A DNA stretch of 64,000 nucleotides from Cristatella mucedo (taxonomy: Eukaryota > Bryozoa > Phylactolaemata > Cristatellidae): contig WPIO01000019.1 of assembly GCA_009760855.2 (NCBI GenBank), positions 5,063,501 to 5,127,500 on the forward strand. Reading direction: 5' to 3'. Position 1 is the first letter of the stretch, and each line of letters opens with the position of its first letter. This document shows positions 1 to 12,508 of the stretch, piece after piece. Under the pieces are notes generated by a model. That model ran no database searches, was not told where the DNA came from, and saw only the letters and a list, made by a program, of their open reading frames with translations. The position numbers and the translations under genes were made by a program.

Positions 1-434
1 CCATACCTAGCTGAACTGCTGCACCAGTTTCAGCTTCCTCGTGCCCTCAGGTCCTGTATGGACAATAAATTAACTTTTCCATTCCTGCGCTTAAAGACCG
101 TTGGCGACAGAAGCTCAAGCTCTGCTAGTCCTAGACTGTGGAACTCACTTCCACGACTCATCCGCAACGACAACTACTACCCTGCTGCCGACTATGGCAC
201 ATGCTTTCAAGCAGTAGTGAGCTGCCACTTCCATGTTACTCACTACCTCAACTGCTCTCCTGACTCTGCTATGCTTCCCCCTTTCTCTTTGTTTCGTGAG
301 ATAAAGTCTGTTGGCTAACGAATGCGTACCGAAAGCCGCTTAGGCTGTGAGTGCGCTATACAAAACTCTCCTGCTTAACACCCACATAGTCGTTGTGGCT
401 TTGTGGAGTTACAGATGGAGATATATTACATTGG
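1..434 (+). repeat. LINE family 2, reverse-transcriptase 3' end and tail
   Basis: Encodes LAELL, NKLTFPFLRLKTVGDR and PRLWNSLP, the C-terminal end of a CR1/L2-like reverse transcriptase, followed by a 3' UTR that ends near ATTACATT. It is cut by the window edge. Confidence 0.85.
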
Positions 435-778
435 GTAGAATCAGCATATGCAAAGAATCTACGCTATTGCAGATTTTGGATGGTGCTCAAATGTTTCGAG
501 CAGAGCATAGAGTGTTGATCTTTTAGCTTACTTCAAATAGGAGTTGAAAAAAATTACACTGTGCTAGCATAGCCGAGATGCTAGTTGGCATACATATGGC
601 TTCTACCACCTGAATAGTAAGTACAGCTACACGAGTAAGCACAGATAACTCAGTTTAAGTAGCATCCAGCATAACAGCTATCAAATACACGGCAACACAA
701 TATGTCCAGTTTAGCATTTTCGTCTTGGCTAACTTTCCAAAAGCCCACGGGTCTGTCAAACGAGAACACTCCTACGGC

Positions 779-877
779 CATACAAGGATACGACATACAA
801 GGGATGACATACAAGGATACGGCATACAAGGATATGGCATACAAGGATACGGCATACAAGGATACTACATACAAGGA
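779..877 (+). repeat. 15-bp minisatellite (ACAAGGATACGGCAT unit, about 7 copies)
   Basis: Seven imperfect tandem copies, some varying in length by a base or two. Several frames on both strands are open through the array, giving repetitive peptides such as YKDTAYKDMA. It sits just before a LINE fragment. Confidence 0.9.
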
Positions 878-904
878 AACGACAGCTCTGCTTTGATACA
901 CACA

Positions 905-1690
905 ACTCTCTTAGCTCTCTCGCAGCATGTATCTGGATGGATGCAAACTTTCTCAAATTGAATGAAGATAGCACCAACTTACCAGTAATGGGAAAACCTA
1001 GTGTTGCTAAGATATTGAAAGCTAAACCCTCAAAGGGCTCGGCCGGCATATCTGTCCGAAATCTGGGTGTCCTGCACCAAAGTGACCTTTCATTAAATGA
1101 CCGTATCAACTCTGCAATCAAGCAGGGTTATTTTCAGCTAGGCACCGTTCAAACAACTCGGCTTAGCATAGACCAGGGTACCACAACCCAGCTGGTCAAT
1201 GCATTTGAGAAAAACCACCGACTTCTGCACCTTGCTAACAGTGGGCTTTCTTTAGTGTGCAATTGGATGCTTAAGTTGATGCAAAACTCGGCAGCTAGGT
1301 ATGTCTGTAGTGAATGTCGAAACTATCGCATTATACCATTTCTAACCTTTGACCTGCACTAGCACACCATTGAGCATAGTATCGACTTTAAGGTATTGTC
1401 ACTTACTTTTAAGTCCATTCATTTTTGTGTGCTCCAGATTACTAATCTGAAACGCTCCTACATGCGGCCCTTTCGAATCAAGTCGCTTGGCTGCACCTCT
1501 TACCATCTCAAATCCTTTGGATACCGTGCCTTAGGTTCGTGTGCTCCCAAAGCCTGGATCCCACTTCCGACTGACGTCATGACATCCCCTTACTTGACAT
1601 TTAAACAGATACTAAAAAAGCACATGATCTTCACAGTATTCGTTTTGTCCGTGTTAAATTTTATTTATGTCCCCATTGAACTTGCTTAAC
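905..1690 (+). pseudogene. LINE family 1, decayed reverse-transcriptase fragment
   Basis: Encodes WMDANFLKLNED, VRNLGVL, QNSAAR, IDFKVLSLTF and CAPKAW in order across three frames with stops. This is the thumb and C-terminal part of a CR1/L2-like reverse transcriptase. The typical end hairpin is missing. Confidence 0.8.
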
Positions 1691-3536
1691 TACACATGCT
1701 GAAGTTTGCACCGGAATCTATCCATCTTTCAATGCAAGAGCTGAACCAGTTCGCGTGCCTTGTAAAGAAGAGCATTTTTGACAATGCCCCCCCCCCCCAG
1801 AACAGCAGACGGCAGCACTGGGACTCGATAAAAGACATACTCAACGAGATAACCCTATGCGACGTCTCAACATGGGCTGTTATGGGTCCAAGATCTAGAG
1901 TATTTGGCTAACCCCAGCCTCCAAGGGAAATTCGAGAATTTGTTTTACAGTTTAATTGTACCAGCAAGGCTGATACAAGGAAAGACAGCCTTTGTGTCTC
2001 AAGAGGTCAAGATTGTTTTGTGGCCATGCATGCAAACGAATACTGAGGTGGGTTGCAGGAGTCACTAGCAAATCCTCTGATGCCTCAAATATGTAATCAA
2101 CTTTACTAGCAGTGTAAGTTTGGTGCGATTGTTGAGACTGTGTGCAAAGGCTTAATCAGCAAGTAAATAGGTCAGATGCAGATAATTTACAGGTGCCGCC
2201 AACGTTGAAGGAGTGTCGGAAATAGGGAAATGCTTATGATTGAAAACCTCTCCGCGAAAGACTGGCTTAAATGCAGTTAAAACAATGGGGATGCAATTTG
2301 CTAATTTGCTTATGCAGTTGGAACATGCACACTAGCTAGTTGAAATTGCTACAACTTCAGACGACTATGAGCTTATAAGAAGAGGGCTGTCCAAGGGATA
2401 GGGAGCAGTAGCATTCCAGCAGCTTTCGTGCTCTGCACTACCACACCCTATTGGCCGTCGCCCGCATTGGCGACTGACACTTCGTCAGCTTCCGCTTGGA
2501 CCAGCTGAGCTGGTTGAATAAAAAGCGCCACCGCCGAGTGAGCGACCGACCGGTAGTCGCGCCGTGCCTGCCTTTGGTAAGCAATGGACGCGTGTATAAT
2601 CTACTTTGTGTGGGGCCGTGGTTTCTGCCAGCCACTTCGGACCGGCGAGTTTTCACAGCAACGAATCGGGAACAAAAAGGAGCAATGCGAGCAGAATATA
2701 AGCATATCTATCATGGACAATAACAGGAAAAACAAGCTACAAAGGAAGCCTCTCGGTGCCTCTCACTGCCGAAACTAACTCAAAAGGAACACAAATCCGG
2801 GATACCCCAGTTGTCTAAGATTTTGATCAGTAGGATGCCGGCGGCTTGTGCCATCGATGATGTTCAGCGATTGCTTTGCATGTACAACGACTCATTGACT
2901 GATAAACAGTGCATTTCAACACGAATAGTATGTGCATATGCATGTGCAACGAGCCTAGAGTAGATTACGGATTAGCTTTCGGACTTGTTTTTTTCAGATT
3001 TTGGGTTTTTTGCCGATCCCGTCCCCCTCCCCAATCCAGTCTGGGTCTAATAATTAGTAATAGTAACATGAACAATGGCCGACTACAGACTTAAGCACAT
3101 ACATTGCTAATCACTAGTGCAAAACAGAGGCTGTGAAGAAAAGGTGGGTTTCTTAAGTTTCACTTTAAATGTCGTCAAATCGAAAGGCTTCCGTGACACG
3201 AGTATAGAGGCCATGGCCTAGGAGCATAATAACTGAAAACAGTCTCTAAAGAACTGGGAAACGACCAGAGTGAGCGGAGAACCGACGAGTGAGTAGTTCA
3301 GATAATGAGGCCGAAGCAAGAGAATGACAGGACCAAGGAGTGAGTTACAGGACCTTGAGGTCGAAACACGACTGATTTGACTTGACATGGACTAGCACCA
3401 TCACTGCTTGCAATTTGCTGAACACACTGTGTAGAAAGAGGTGAGATGCTACAGTGCTGCAGTGGCAAGGCAAGATGTACGTCTAAGAAGCAGTCCCGAG
3501 AAGCAGGTTGGGATGCAAAAGTCGGCACGGCAGTAC
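1691..3536. other. Unassigned sequence
   Basis: No repeat family, RNA gene or conserved exon recognised. Short open frames at 2438-2778 overlap on both strands and look like nothing known. A search for the missing exons of DHRS7B copy A on the minus strand found none. Confidence 0.5.
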
Positions 3537-3753
3537 CTTTAGTCAGAGCAACTTGACCAAAGTAGTTGACATTCATGATTTGCTTGTACACATCCAGGGA
3601 GGTACTAACAACTTGGCCCTTGGAGCCGATACCAGCATTGTTGACCAGTATGTCGATATGCCCGAAGCAGCCCAAACACTGATTGGCTGAAGGCGGAATG
3701 GTCGAGTGATTGGCCAGATCCAGGTAGACAACTTTAATCCGATCAGCTGCCAC
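3537..3753 (-). CDS. DHRS7B-like A exon 3 with NNAG (residues 109-181)
   Basis: Encodes KVVYLDLANHS, HIDILVNNAGIGSKG and IMNVNYFGQVALTK. It is 217 nt with a GTACTG donor. Confidence 0.9.
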
Positions 3754-6700
3754 CTGCAATGCCGAGCAGCCGCTAGTTTAGACAAATAGGAGCAAGATTG
3801 AGGCCGGCTTTAGTTGAATACACCTTTGCTCTGTCGCAGAGCAATGCCCACATACGCAAGCGCTTTTTGTGCATGCAATTTCACAATAGATAGCTGCTGA
3901 AGGCCGGCTGGCATGGGACTGGGATGCCGAAAAATGTTTGCCTCCAGCATGTAACCGGCACGTAATCTCAGTGGCGCTACCAGTCCAGCTCTTTAGTCCA
4001 GCTCTTTAACCCGATCAATCTATCGTGAACAGCTTTCTATGGCACTGCCCTTCAAGCCGAGCGTGCTCGAACTGAATCTGGTGCGCTGCTACCGCCCTCG
4101 TTCGAGCGTGCATTTGTCAATTGCAAATTTGGTGGCAAGCTGCAACCATTACGTCTGCAGGAGTCAGCAATAAGAGAGCCCATCCGCTGCACAGATTGTG
4201 CGAGTCCACGGGGAAAGTCTCGGCAAAGCAGATCGAGGTGGCAGAGATCAGCAAGGTCCGAAGCAACGTTGGAGCAGCAAGCCACATGCCGAGTGCAGCT
4301 GCTGTTACCACAGCTGAGTTCACGCTGTGCACTCTGTTCATTCCCCTGCCAAGCCAATTTCATCGGGGGGGGGGGAGGGGAGGGGAGGAGAGGGTGGTGG
4401 CTGCAGCCGTGGTCGGTGACGTGGCACCAATGTCCAAACTCTGGAATGGCACTTGCCTCACCAAAAAAGAAAACCTTCATCAAGGCTGAGGCTGAGCGTC
4501 ACACCAATCGTCTGTCTGCATTGCACCCGCTCAATATGCACCCCGAGAGTAGCACAGGAAATGCAGACAGAGGCATCCCCCAAACGGCATCTGCCATCTG
4601 CATAGCAGCAACACGGGCGGCTGCTCACTTTGTGAATATCGATCAGCTGTGCCTTGAGCTGCTCCAATTTGGCGACGGTTCTTGCAGCGAGGACGAGCCG
4701 ACAGCCACTTCTCAGAAACCCACTGGCAAGCGCTGCAATGAGCAACAAAAAGTCAATGAAGCAGCACAAGATCTTAACGTTCTCCTGGTCTAGTGTCGAC
4801 TTATAAATGAGTGGTCTGGCAATAGCTTCTTGGGAATGTGCTGGGACCAAACCTGCTGCTATGGACGTATCTATCGTGTTAGTTACTCAGGGCAGCAGTA
4901 AATCTAGGCAGCTCAGAAGGAGAACAGTGCGCATGGGGAGCGTAAAGGGCTAGAGGTCTCCTCAGACTCTTCGACCAGGAAATGAACTCTGCGATGAAGT
5001 CAGCAGGGGCCGGGTTGAAGGTGCACGTTGAGGTAGAGCGACGACCTGAAGTTGCAGAGTCCAGGGAGGATGTTGCCTTGGCGATGGATTCTCCCACCTG
5101 GTCTATCTTGCTGACAGAGAAGCCAGACCGGCTAACCGACTAATCTTGGCACGTTACATCTCCTAGAAAAACGATGACGGGAGCATTTTTAGTGGGTCTT
5201 CCCTCTCCATGGACGGTCGGGGGTTTCAACTTCTGGCCGACCTGCACTGGCTCCCAATCCAGCAGCGCATTGGCTTTAAGGTTCTGTCATTTACTTTTAG
5301 GTCCCTTCATTCTCTGGCTCCACCTACCTATCAGAACTACTCTCCAACCGGTCTAGGCATCGTGCCACCCACTTTACTGACTCAAATCGTTTAACTATGG
5401 CTAGAACCAACCTCAAATTCTTTGGAGACCGTGCTGTTAGTTCGTATGCTCCCAAAGCCTGGAACTCATTCCTGACTGACGTCACGACAGCCCCTGTCAA
5501 GACGACATTTAAAACGAAGCTAAAATCCGACTTGTTCATGATAACATTCTCTAGGTCCTTGTGATTTGGAGAATGTGTGCTTATATGTGCTGACACTGTG
5601 CACATTACTGTGACAGCCATCTGTACGACCCATCGTCGGGCTGGGTAGCGCGACCGAGCAACAAGTCTCCTGGCTCCAAGAATAAACACTTTATTATCAG
5701 AAAACACGCCAGCCAAGCCCAGTCTAGGCTGCCGGCATCGAAGGGTCTAGCCCTCTCTCTTCTCTCTGTTCTCCTAAGCAGCATTTATATTCTGTGCATG
5801 CATTGTTTAGGCACTGTCGACCCGTTGCTTGCTCCAAACCTGCCCAGCAGCTGTCGGCAGTTTGTGGTAGATGGATGTCTGCACGGATGCTCCCAATGCA
5901 TGGATTTGTGCGGGAGACATCCGCCGAGAGCCTTTGTCAGCCCCTCAACCTCTCGAGAGCCTGCTACTGCTTAGGCAGTCTGATCCCTCGTAGGACAAGT
6001 GCTAGCACGCTCCTGACTCATTTTCCCTCACAGTTGCCACAAACCATAATATGCATGTTGTCACTATGGATGTTACCACAAACGGTATTAGGCATGTTGA
6101 CAGTGGTGCAGATTACCACTAACCACGTGGTCATTTTTTTACAGCATATGTAAGGTGCCTAGAAAGAGATTGAGTTCTCTGGGAGAACTATAGAAATGTA
6201 TTAATATTATTATTAACATAAAACAGCAGCAGCAAACAACGAAACCTTCAGGCGACCCATGTAACTTTAATTTTTGCACAGGTGGTTAGAACAATAAGAT
6301 GATGTATACATTCCATCTACACGATTACCTAAATAGTCTAGCCATCGAAGATAGCAGACCCGGATTACTACCCAACGTTGCCTTCCAGAGTACTCTGCAT
6401 TCAGGTCATGCACTGGTAGCGCTATTCAAAGCTCTTGACAGGTACATTAACTACTTCAGAACATGAAGGCATAGCAATAAGCTCAATCACTAAGAGTAAC
6501 TAAACTTGGTGTATGCACCGACAGCAGCAACTGCAGCAGGAATGGGCAAATTTGTGTGACAACAGGTTTGAGACATCCAGATGGCTCAATTTCCTGGGAC
6601 TATATCCTGGGACTACGCCTATGGCTGCTGCAGTGATAGCGGCCACAGGCAGCCGAGCCACTGACAGAGCAAGAAAGTGATCGAACCACTGAGCACGTGA

Positions 6701-8678
6701 GCAAGCAGTCGCTCAGATCACAGTAAGCCAAATATCGAGCAACTACCGATGCAATAGAGATCAACGGCATCTGATGCAGCGGCAGCAAAACGGTTTGTTG
6801 GCATTCACGGCAAATATTGTACACTAAGCAGTGCCTATCACTAATCGGTAACCTAGTACACACCAAATGCCACAAAGAGCTTGAACAGAGAGTATCAAGG
6901 ACTGTCGTAACTGCCAGTGCACCATACAAACATTGAACACTGACAAGCTTGACACACAATGGCCTTATTTTCGCTGATCCTCAGCCGCTCTTGAGACAGA
7001 TGCAGGGGCAGGTAATACAAAAGAAACGTTTCCTTATCAGTAAAGTGACAAAGCCGAAGCAGTGGCAGCAGCTAGCCTTGAGGATCTGTCCATGGGCAGG
7101 CAGAGGTACACTCACTCAGTCGGTGTGATACACATTCACGGATCGGTTTCCCCACACTCATTTTTCAGACAGTCAATGCTTACTTGCACGGGTGCCTACA
7201 GCGCACTGCAATGAAGCATGCCCGAGAGCTCTAGACCGACGACCTGTCATGCAGCACCAGAGCAACGTCAAGGAAAGCCGATCGAACGGACACACACTTA
7301 AGGCACATGGCAATCCACAAAATTCTCGGAACCGGCTTGCTTTCAGGGGAATGCATCCTCAGGAGGGGATGCAGGTGGTTCACGACCTGTCGTAGGTACC
7401 AATTTTCGAGAACACCGCTTAGTGTTCTGCTTAATGGTGTGCTTCGTGTTCATAATGTTCTGCTTCATGGAGTCGCATTTCGGTATCATACACTGATCAC
7501 TCTACACATCTCAGGATACTAATATTACAACCAGGTTTCGTCATAAAACGTTCAATATTTCAGTCAAGAATAAGGCCAAAAAAAGCGATTATTTCAAACT
7601 GCATATAAAGAATACAAAATTCAGTTGTATAGCACCCTAAGAGAACTTAATCTCTAATCAGGCGCTTCACAAAAGCCACGGGGCTCAAGCCCACGACCTC
7701 GGCCACACCTCGGTCGGGGCGAGCACTGGGCAAACCAGCAAGCCAGCATACAGCAGTTCGAATGATGTACTGCCATTGAATAGTCTGAAGAACCTCCAAG
7801 TAATTAGAGTGAAACGTGTGTATGCTAAAGCAGTTACATAATGACTGTGCTTGAGGCTATTAAAGCGGACCTTTAATCATAATACCGGAAGCTGCTACGG
7901 CTCGGAGTGCGAAATAGAAAATTCCTGCCTAACACCCTAGTCTTTGCGACTCTGCGGAGTAACAGACGGATATACATTACATAACGGTTAAGAGCTGGAT
8001 ATGTCGCAATCTATGGTTTACACGTCGTAACAAAGCCTAAGTCAAGCTATGGCTGGTCAGTTGTACTTTGGGCAATTGCGAGCTTGGGCTGCTGCTGTAT
8101 ATGGGCAATTTTGTCGAGTAGACTGGTCTAAATTAAAACGAACGGACTTGCTACGTTACGGTATGGGAGCTCTTTACTGCTGCCTTACTCTGCTACCTTA
8201 GAATGCTACCATCGTCGAGCTGGGCGTGTCGGGGCACTCGCCACGCCGTGATTCGGAGGACCAGCTCCACCGATATTTGTCATGCGTCGGCAAGGACTTG
8301 CACCGTTACGAGCGTAGTTTTTCTGGCAACGGACTTTAGTTCAAGAGCCGCCACAGCGCGCTTGTAACAATGGTGCTACGCAGGCAATTCTGCCACTCAT
8401 TTTTCGACCGCCCATACGCCTTCCGCACTGAGAGCCACGGTGATGCTGCGATACGAACCTTCGCCGATTCCAGAACTGGCGCCGGTGATTAGCACTACTT
8501 TGTCCGTAAGATCCTTGTACCTTCTCAGCAGGCGACTGGCTATGCCAAGGGACACTAAGGCAGCCCCGCAAAGCGTTGCAATGCATGCCGCCTGGTTGCC
8601 CAGGTAATCCTGCAGAAGACGACGGACAGCCGGCTTACAACCGCAGCATACATTTTCACTATGCTCGAAACCTTGCAA
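3537..8678 (-). CDS. DHRS7B-like short-chain dehydrogenase, 5' part (copy A)
   Basis: Three exons of a second DHRS7B-type SDR lie in the same orientation as copy B: 8678-8459, 4732-4629 and 3753-3537 (541 nt, about 180 codons, phases consistent). They hold an N-terminal hydrophobic anchor (about 31-50), TGASSGIG (65-72) and NNAG (146-149). The exons with catalytic Ser, Tyr and Lys are not seen in the 3.5 kb left to the window edge, so they are either beyond it or lost. The first donor (GTTCGT) is weak. Intron 1 holds a LINE 1 fragment (5215-5560), LINE tails at 6030-6215 and 7885-7985 and a minus-strand SINE (7610-7750). Whether the gene works cannot be decided here. Confidence 0.82.
4366..4392 (+). 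repeat. G-rich tract, possible G-quadruplex
   Basis: Runs of G separated by single A in intron 2 of DHRS7B-like A, on the strand opposite to the transcript, in the intron equivalent to the one that holds the tract at 22826. Confidence 0.5.
4629..4732 (-). CDS. DHRS7B-like A exon 2 (residues 74-108)
   Basis: Encodes GFLRSGCRLVLAARTVAKLE, parallel to copy B exon 3 and also 104 nt. Acceptor CATTGCAG, donor GTGAGC. Confidence 0.88.
5215..5560 (+). pseudogene. LINE family 1 fragment in intron 1 of DHRS7B-like A
   Basis: LLADLHWLPIQQRIGFKVLS, FTFRSLHSLAP, then FFGDRAVSSYAPKAWNS in a second frame: the 3' end of the LINE 1 coding region with a frameshift and stop. Confidence 0.85.
6030..6215 (+). 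repeat. LINE family 1 3' tail
   Basis: GTGCCTAGAAAGAGATTGAG followed by TTCTCT and an ATT-rich end, the signature tail of this family, preceded by diverged 3' UTR. Confidence 0.75.
7610..7750 (-). repeat. tRNA-derived SINE, family B
   Basis: On the minus strand a B-box-like GGGCTTGAGCCCC and a tRNA-like head are followed by the AAGCGCCTGATTAGAGATTA tail shared with LINE 1. Confidence 0.75.
7885..7985 (+). repeat. LINE family 2 3' UTR fragment
   Basis: Matches the last 90 bp of the copy at the left edge (CGGAGTGCG, AACACCCTAG, GGAGTAACAGACGG, ATTACATA). Confidence 0.7.
8459..8678 (-). CDS. DHRS7B-like A exon 1 (residues 1-73)
   Basis: From the ATG at 8678: a Cys-rich start, a hydrophobic segment, then KDLTDKVVLITGASSGIGE. 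Unlike copy B the N-terminus reads through without an intron; a 29-nt stretch that looks like GTAAG...CTGCAG sits at the equivalent position but is too short to be an intron. Confidence 0.82.
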
Positions 8679-9430
8679 AACACTTATCGCGGTATCGTCA
8701 TTATGGGTAGGATAACGTCAACAAAAGCGGCAAAGATGATCGCTTCGGACTTTCATATGTAGCGCACCGCGAGCAAACTGAGTACCATATCATAAGGCGG
8801 CGCTAGTTCCTGCCAAAATGCATAGCACGTGCTTGTCTCGTCACAATTATTCTTCGGCCCAGAAAGCTTTCAAGCGAAGTGGGCGGATCCCGTTATCTCC
8901 CTCGCCGCCACAGGCGAGATGTGGACTGCAGGTGGGCGCAGCCTGGGTACGCCGAAACTACCTTTTAAATCCAAGAGCTACCTATAGGTTCGCGTATGAG
9001 TTCGTCGACACCAGCACTTGATTAGCGTTTCATTTGCTTTAATTTTGGTACTGAGCAGATGTTCTGGCTTCCGCATTCTCCTGATGTATATGCGCTACGT
9101 CCGGTTGTGAAGGGTCAGGAGCTTTTAACGGCAAAGCCAGTTTTTATTAAGACGCTGGCGGTACGTGAAATTTCTCTGTAAGTAATGCTCACGGCTCCAG
9201 TGAACCAATTAATTTATTTCCCGAGGCTCTGACAGCTATAGTTTAGCAACAATGCTAGCGCACTCAGTTCTTCGGCTGCTCTTTGGGATTCTTTCGGACT
9301 CACGATACCGAGTTCACTCGACGGGGGTTACGTCCCTGCTCGCTCCGCGTCGGTTAATGATTGCTAGGCTAGAGCTGACGTTCGTTCTCGCTGCCTTTTT
9401 AGTTTCTCAAGCTCGCTCCGGCGTTTAATT

Positions 9431-9432
<2 letters not shown>

Positions 9433-9480
<48 letters not shown>
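9433..9480. repeat. (AT)n microsatellite
   Basis: About 24 uninterrupted AT units. Confidence 0.95.
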
Positions 9481-9484
<4 letters not shown>

Positions 9485-10047
9485 ATGCCGTGCAAAGGGA
9501 TAACCAGAACGAGAAGGTCGAGTGATCCTTAGCCGTTATACCGTCTCGAATAATGCCGCTCTCACTGTAGAGCTGGATTGGAAGCCGGCGCACATTGCCG
9601 ACCTCCGATAGCGTGCCGGATTAATTTTTTCAATATAAAGTAGAAAAAATATGTCATTAGTCACTATAACTTACTTCACTTTATTCAAGGCAGCTGAGTT
9701 CTTATAGGATTGTGTACACCGTCAGCGGGTCCCGCTGATACGGTAGGTACTCTGGAAAACCCTTAAGGTAGAAACCGATAAGTTCCAAATAATGAGATAC
9801 GTCTTTAAGCCTTTTTTCTGCGATCTATTCCGAATGATTTTGATCTTTTCTGGTATCAGTCGAACGTAGTCCAAAGAAATTATGTCCATCCTGTTAGCAA
9901 AGTCACCGCTGTGGTCGTTGACGTTTTCCGTTAGAAGAGCAGGTTGAACTTAGTACTTTTATTTACATAAAGTGGTATGGTGCCATCCCTCTGTGAGGGT
10001 GTCTGAGGGCCTCCTAAAAAGGGTGGTCCAGAGAGGGAGATAGATTA

Positions 10048-10089
10048 CTATTACTCTTACTCTCCTTAGGGGGAGAGTAAGAGTAATAG
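10048..10089. repeat. Perfect 18-bp inverted repeat with 6-nt loop
   Basis: The left arm CTATTACTCTTACTCTCC pairs base for base with the right arm across TTAGGG. Confidence 0.9.
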
Positions 10090-11182
10090 GAATAATGCCT
10101 CGCTTTATGGAATTTATCTTTCTCAAAGCATATTTATTGATATTTCTCAAGTACCCATGGAACTGTCTGCATGCAAACTGACAGTAAAACAAGGGTAGCT
10201 TTAGTAATCTGTTAATGTAACCGTACTGTTGTGCTGACCTTCTGGTGACCTGCAAGAATCAAGGTCACGATTTTAATGTCTTTAGCCGAGCAAGGCTTTT
10301 CATGAAAAAATTACAGATTCAACAAAAATGTCAAAACCCACAAAAGATACAGGACACTCGTGTTGTCGCTGCCCCATTATAAAAAGAAAGAAAAATCTAT
10401 TTGATGTGCCAAACTGTAAATATATTGGGAAAACTAAGTTTAAGGAAATGTGCAGCTACACCTACTAAAATCCCTGTCAAGAAATTACGGCGTCAGAATC
10501 TAACTGCCTTTGTGTGCTGCTGTCTCCTATGTGGCACAAGAAGCTAGATCCTGGCACGTGGGAAATCTTGTCTACAACGATAGCCCATATCACAGAAAAC
10601 TCTTGTCACGGATAGGATGACAAAGGCAAACAGCTATGTCCGGAGAGTGAGGGGGTAAATGGTTTTGGCTTGGCTCGATTACCAGCGTTGTTGCTATCTG
10701 GAACGAGCTTATCGCATGCAGTTGTGTCCTTGTCTTCAAAGCGGACAGCATGCTAGAGCAAGTGACACAGTCAAGTTATCAGTAGGTGCACAATAAAGTA
10801 CATTTCACCATTAGCCCGCCGTACCGTCCCGATGCCATGCGACCGAGCACTCGCACCCCCTGTAAGCAAGGGCCGGGACTTATATCACCGACTGCGAGGC
10901 TGCGATTACTGGTTTTGGCCGAAAAGTGTTCTCGGCGCAGAGCGGTCATGGCAGGACCGATGGGACACTTTACTTTTGATAGGGTTTTAAGGCGGTTGAC
11001 CAATCGAGGCACAAGATGCTGTCCGGCAACTTTATACTCGGCGAAAAGATGCTACGAGTTTTGGAACCGAGTTTATCCGGCGTTCTACAAAAAATACAAA
11101 AAGACGGCTGAAGCGTATCCTTACAAAATCAAGTGGCCGAAGAACGGGATTTCTTGCGATACAAATTTTTTTCGCCAACTGT

Positions 11183-11690
11183 TTGTATCTGTTGTGTGAG
11201 CCTGCTGCTTCTGCTATTACGCTGACCCACAAGGCCCGCCACGGCTTGGCTCCTTCGTACCTAGCTGAACTGCTGAATCAGTTTCAGCCTGTACGTGCCC
11301 TCAGGTCCTGTGTGGACAATAAATTAGCTGTCCCATTCCTCCGCTTAAAGACAGTTGGCGACAGAAGCTTTAGCTCTGCAGGTCCTAGACTGTGGAACTC
11401 GCTTCCACAATTCTTACGAAACGACATCTACTCTCCAACTGCCGACTATGGCACATCTTTTTCAGCGGTCCTTAACTGCTACTTCTATGCTACTCACTAC
11501 CTCAACTGCTCTCCTAACTCTGCTATGCTTCCCACTTTCTCTCTGTTTCGTGAGACGAAGTCTGTTGGCTACCGAATGCGTACCGAAAGCCGCTTAGGTT
11601 GTGAGTGCGCTATACAAAACTCTCCTGCGTAACACCCACATGGTCTTTATGACTTTGTGGAGTTACTGACGGAGATACATTACATTACTG
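11183..11690 (+). pseudogene. LINE family 2 reverse-transcriptase C-terminal end, open
   Basis: An open frame of 149 codons (11183-11632) contains THKARHGLAPSYLAELLNQF, PFLRLKTVGDRSFSSAGPRL and WNSLP. This is the best kept copy of LINE 2 here; the catalytic palm is missing, so it is a 5'-truncated insertion. The tail ends at ATTACATT. Confidence 0.85.
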
Positions 11691-11824
11691 CAGCATCATT
11701 GGCCACTGATGTGTGCGCCATCTACAACAGGTGGTTGGGCAATTGACTCGGTGCAGCGTCACAGCCTTTGATATAAGCATGTGGCCCACCACAGATGCAC
11801 TCCCCTATCTGGGGGTGAGTAAGC

Positions 11825-11945
11825 CAGCTCGTATGTGTACCCGCTAAGGGAATACAGATCGAGTCTCATTTTACCGCTCACGTTCGCCCGCTCGTGTCTC
11901 CGTGAGACTCTACAAGAACAGCTGCCGCCGGAGACGCTGTCACAT
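11825..11945 (+). repeat. Unnamed repeat, copy 1 of a direct pair
   Basis: Shares GAGTCTC...CGCCCGCT...GTGAGACTC and its flanks with 12509-12628. Each copy has a 7-bp inverted repeat (GAGTCTC/GAGACTC) around a loop of about 36 nt. Confidence 0.6.
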
Positions 11946-12508
11946 AACAAATCAATAAAAACCGAACAGCAGCTAGAGCACGTTCAAGGCCAGGGGCTCG
12001 GTCCTTGTAATTGTCTAAGAAGTCAATAAAGTCGTCTAAATATACCGCAACAACGGTCGTGACTAAAACGAATGCGAGGTCGTTCGCCTTTCCCTGACTT
12101 GTGCTAAGGCGATTCCTCAGCCCCAAAGGCACGAAATAATAATGGTATATGCCACAGGGTGAGGAAAATGCCGTTTTTATCGAGATCTTTCTCCGCCATC
12201 TCTATCCAGTAGTACCCAACCCCCACACGGAGATTGGTAAATTTGTACCCAGTCGGGGTTCAAAGGCCCAGAGCTGCTGCAACGCGATGGGGCTAGCTTT
12301 CTCTGATCCGACTGATCATGCCCTTTAACCTGGGGTAGGATGAGCGATAGCACTGTTGTGTGCTCCTTCGGCTTTTGCTGTAATTAGCAAAGCGCCTGAC
12401 ACTAATGCACATGTCTCACCTGTCGCCAATAGTTAAGCCATCGAAGCAGCGAAGCATCGGGCCACTAATGCAGGTTATATATTTCATGTCGTCTGCTGCG
12501 ATTGATGG

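Larger units (their letters stand above)
8679..11182. other. Intergenic, little recognised
   Basis: Contains an AT microsatellite and an 18-bp perfect hairpin listed separately. An open frame at 10786-11199 (137 codons) is unlike any known protein and its reverse strand is open too, so it was not called. Confidence 0.5.

Noticed and set aside
3298-3536. Extension of the DHRS7B-like A exon to a stop at 3298
   Set aside because: The similarity to the family ends exactly at a GT donor at 3536; the rest is intron.
4052-4850. Several overlapping open frames in and beside DHRS7B-like A exon 2
   Set aside because: They are shadows of the exon or intron sequence; only 4629-4732 on the minus strand is conserved.
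10786-11199. 137-codon open frame before a LINE 2 fragment
   Set aside because: No recognised domain and no splice or repeat context; composition is not informative.
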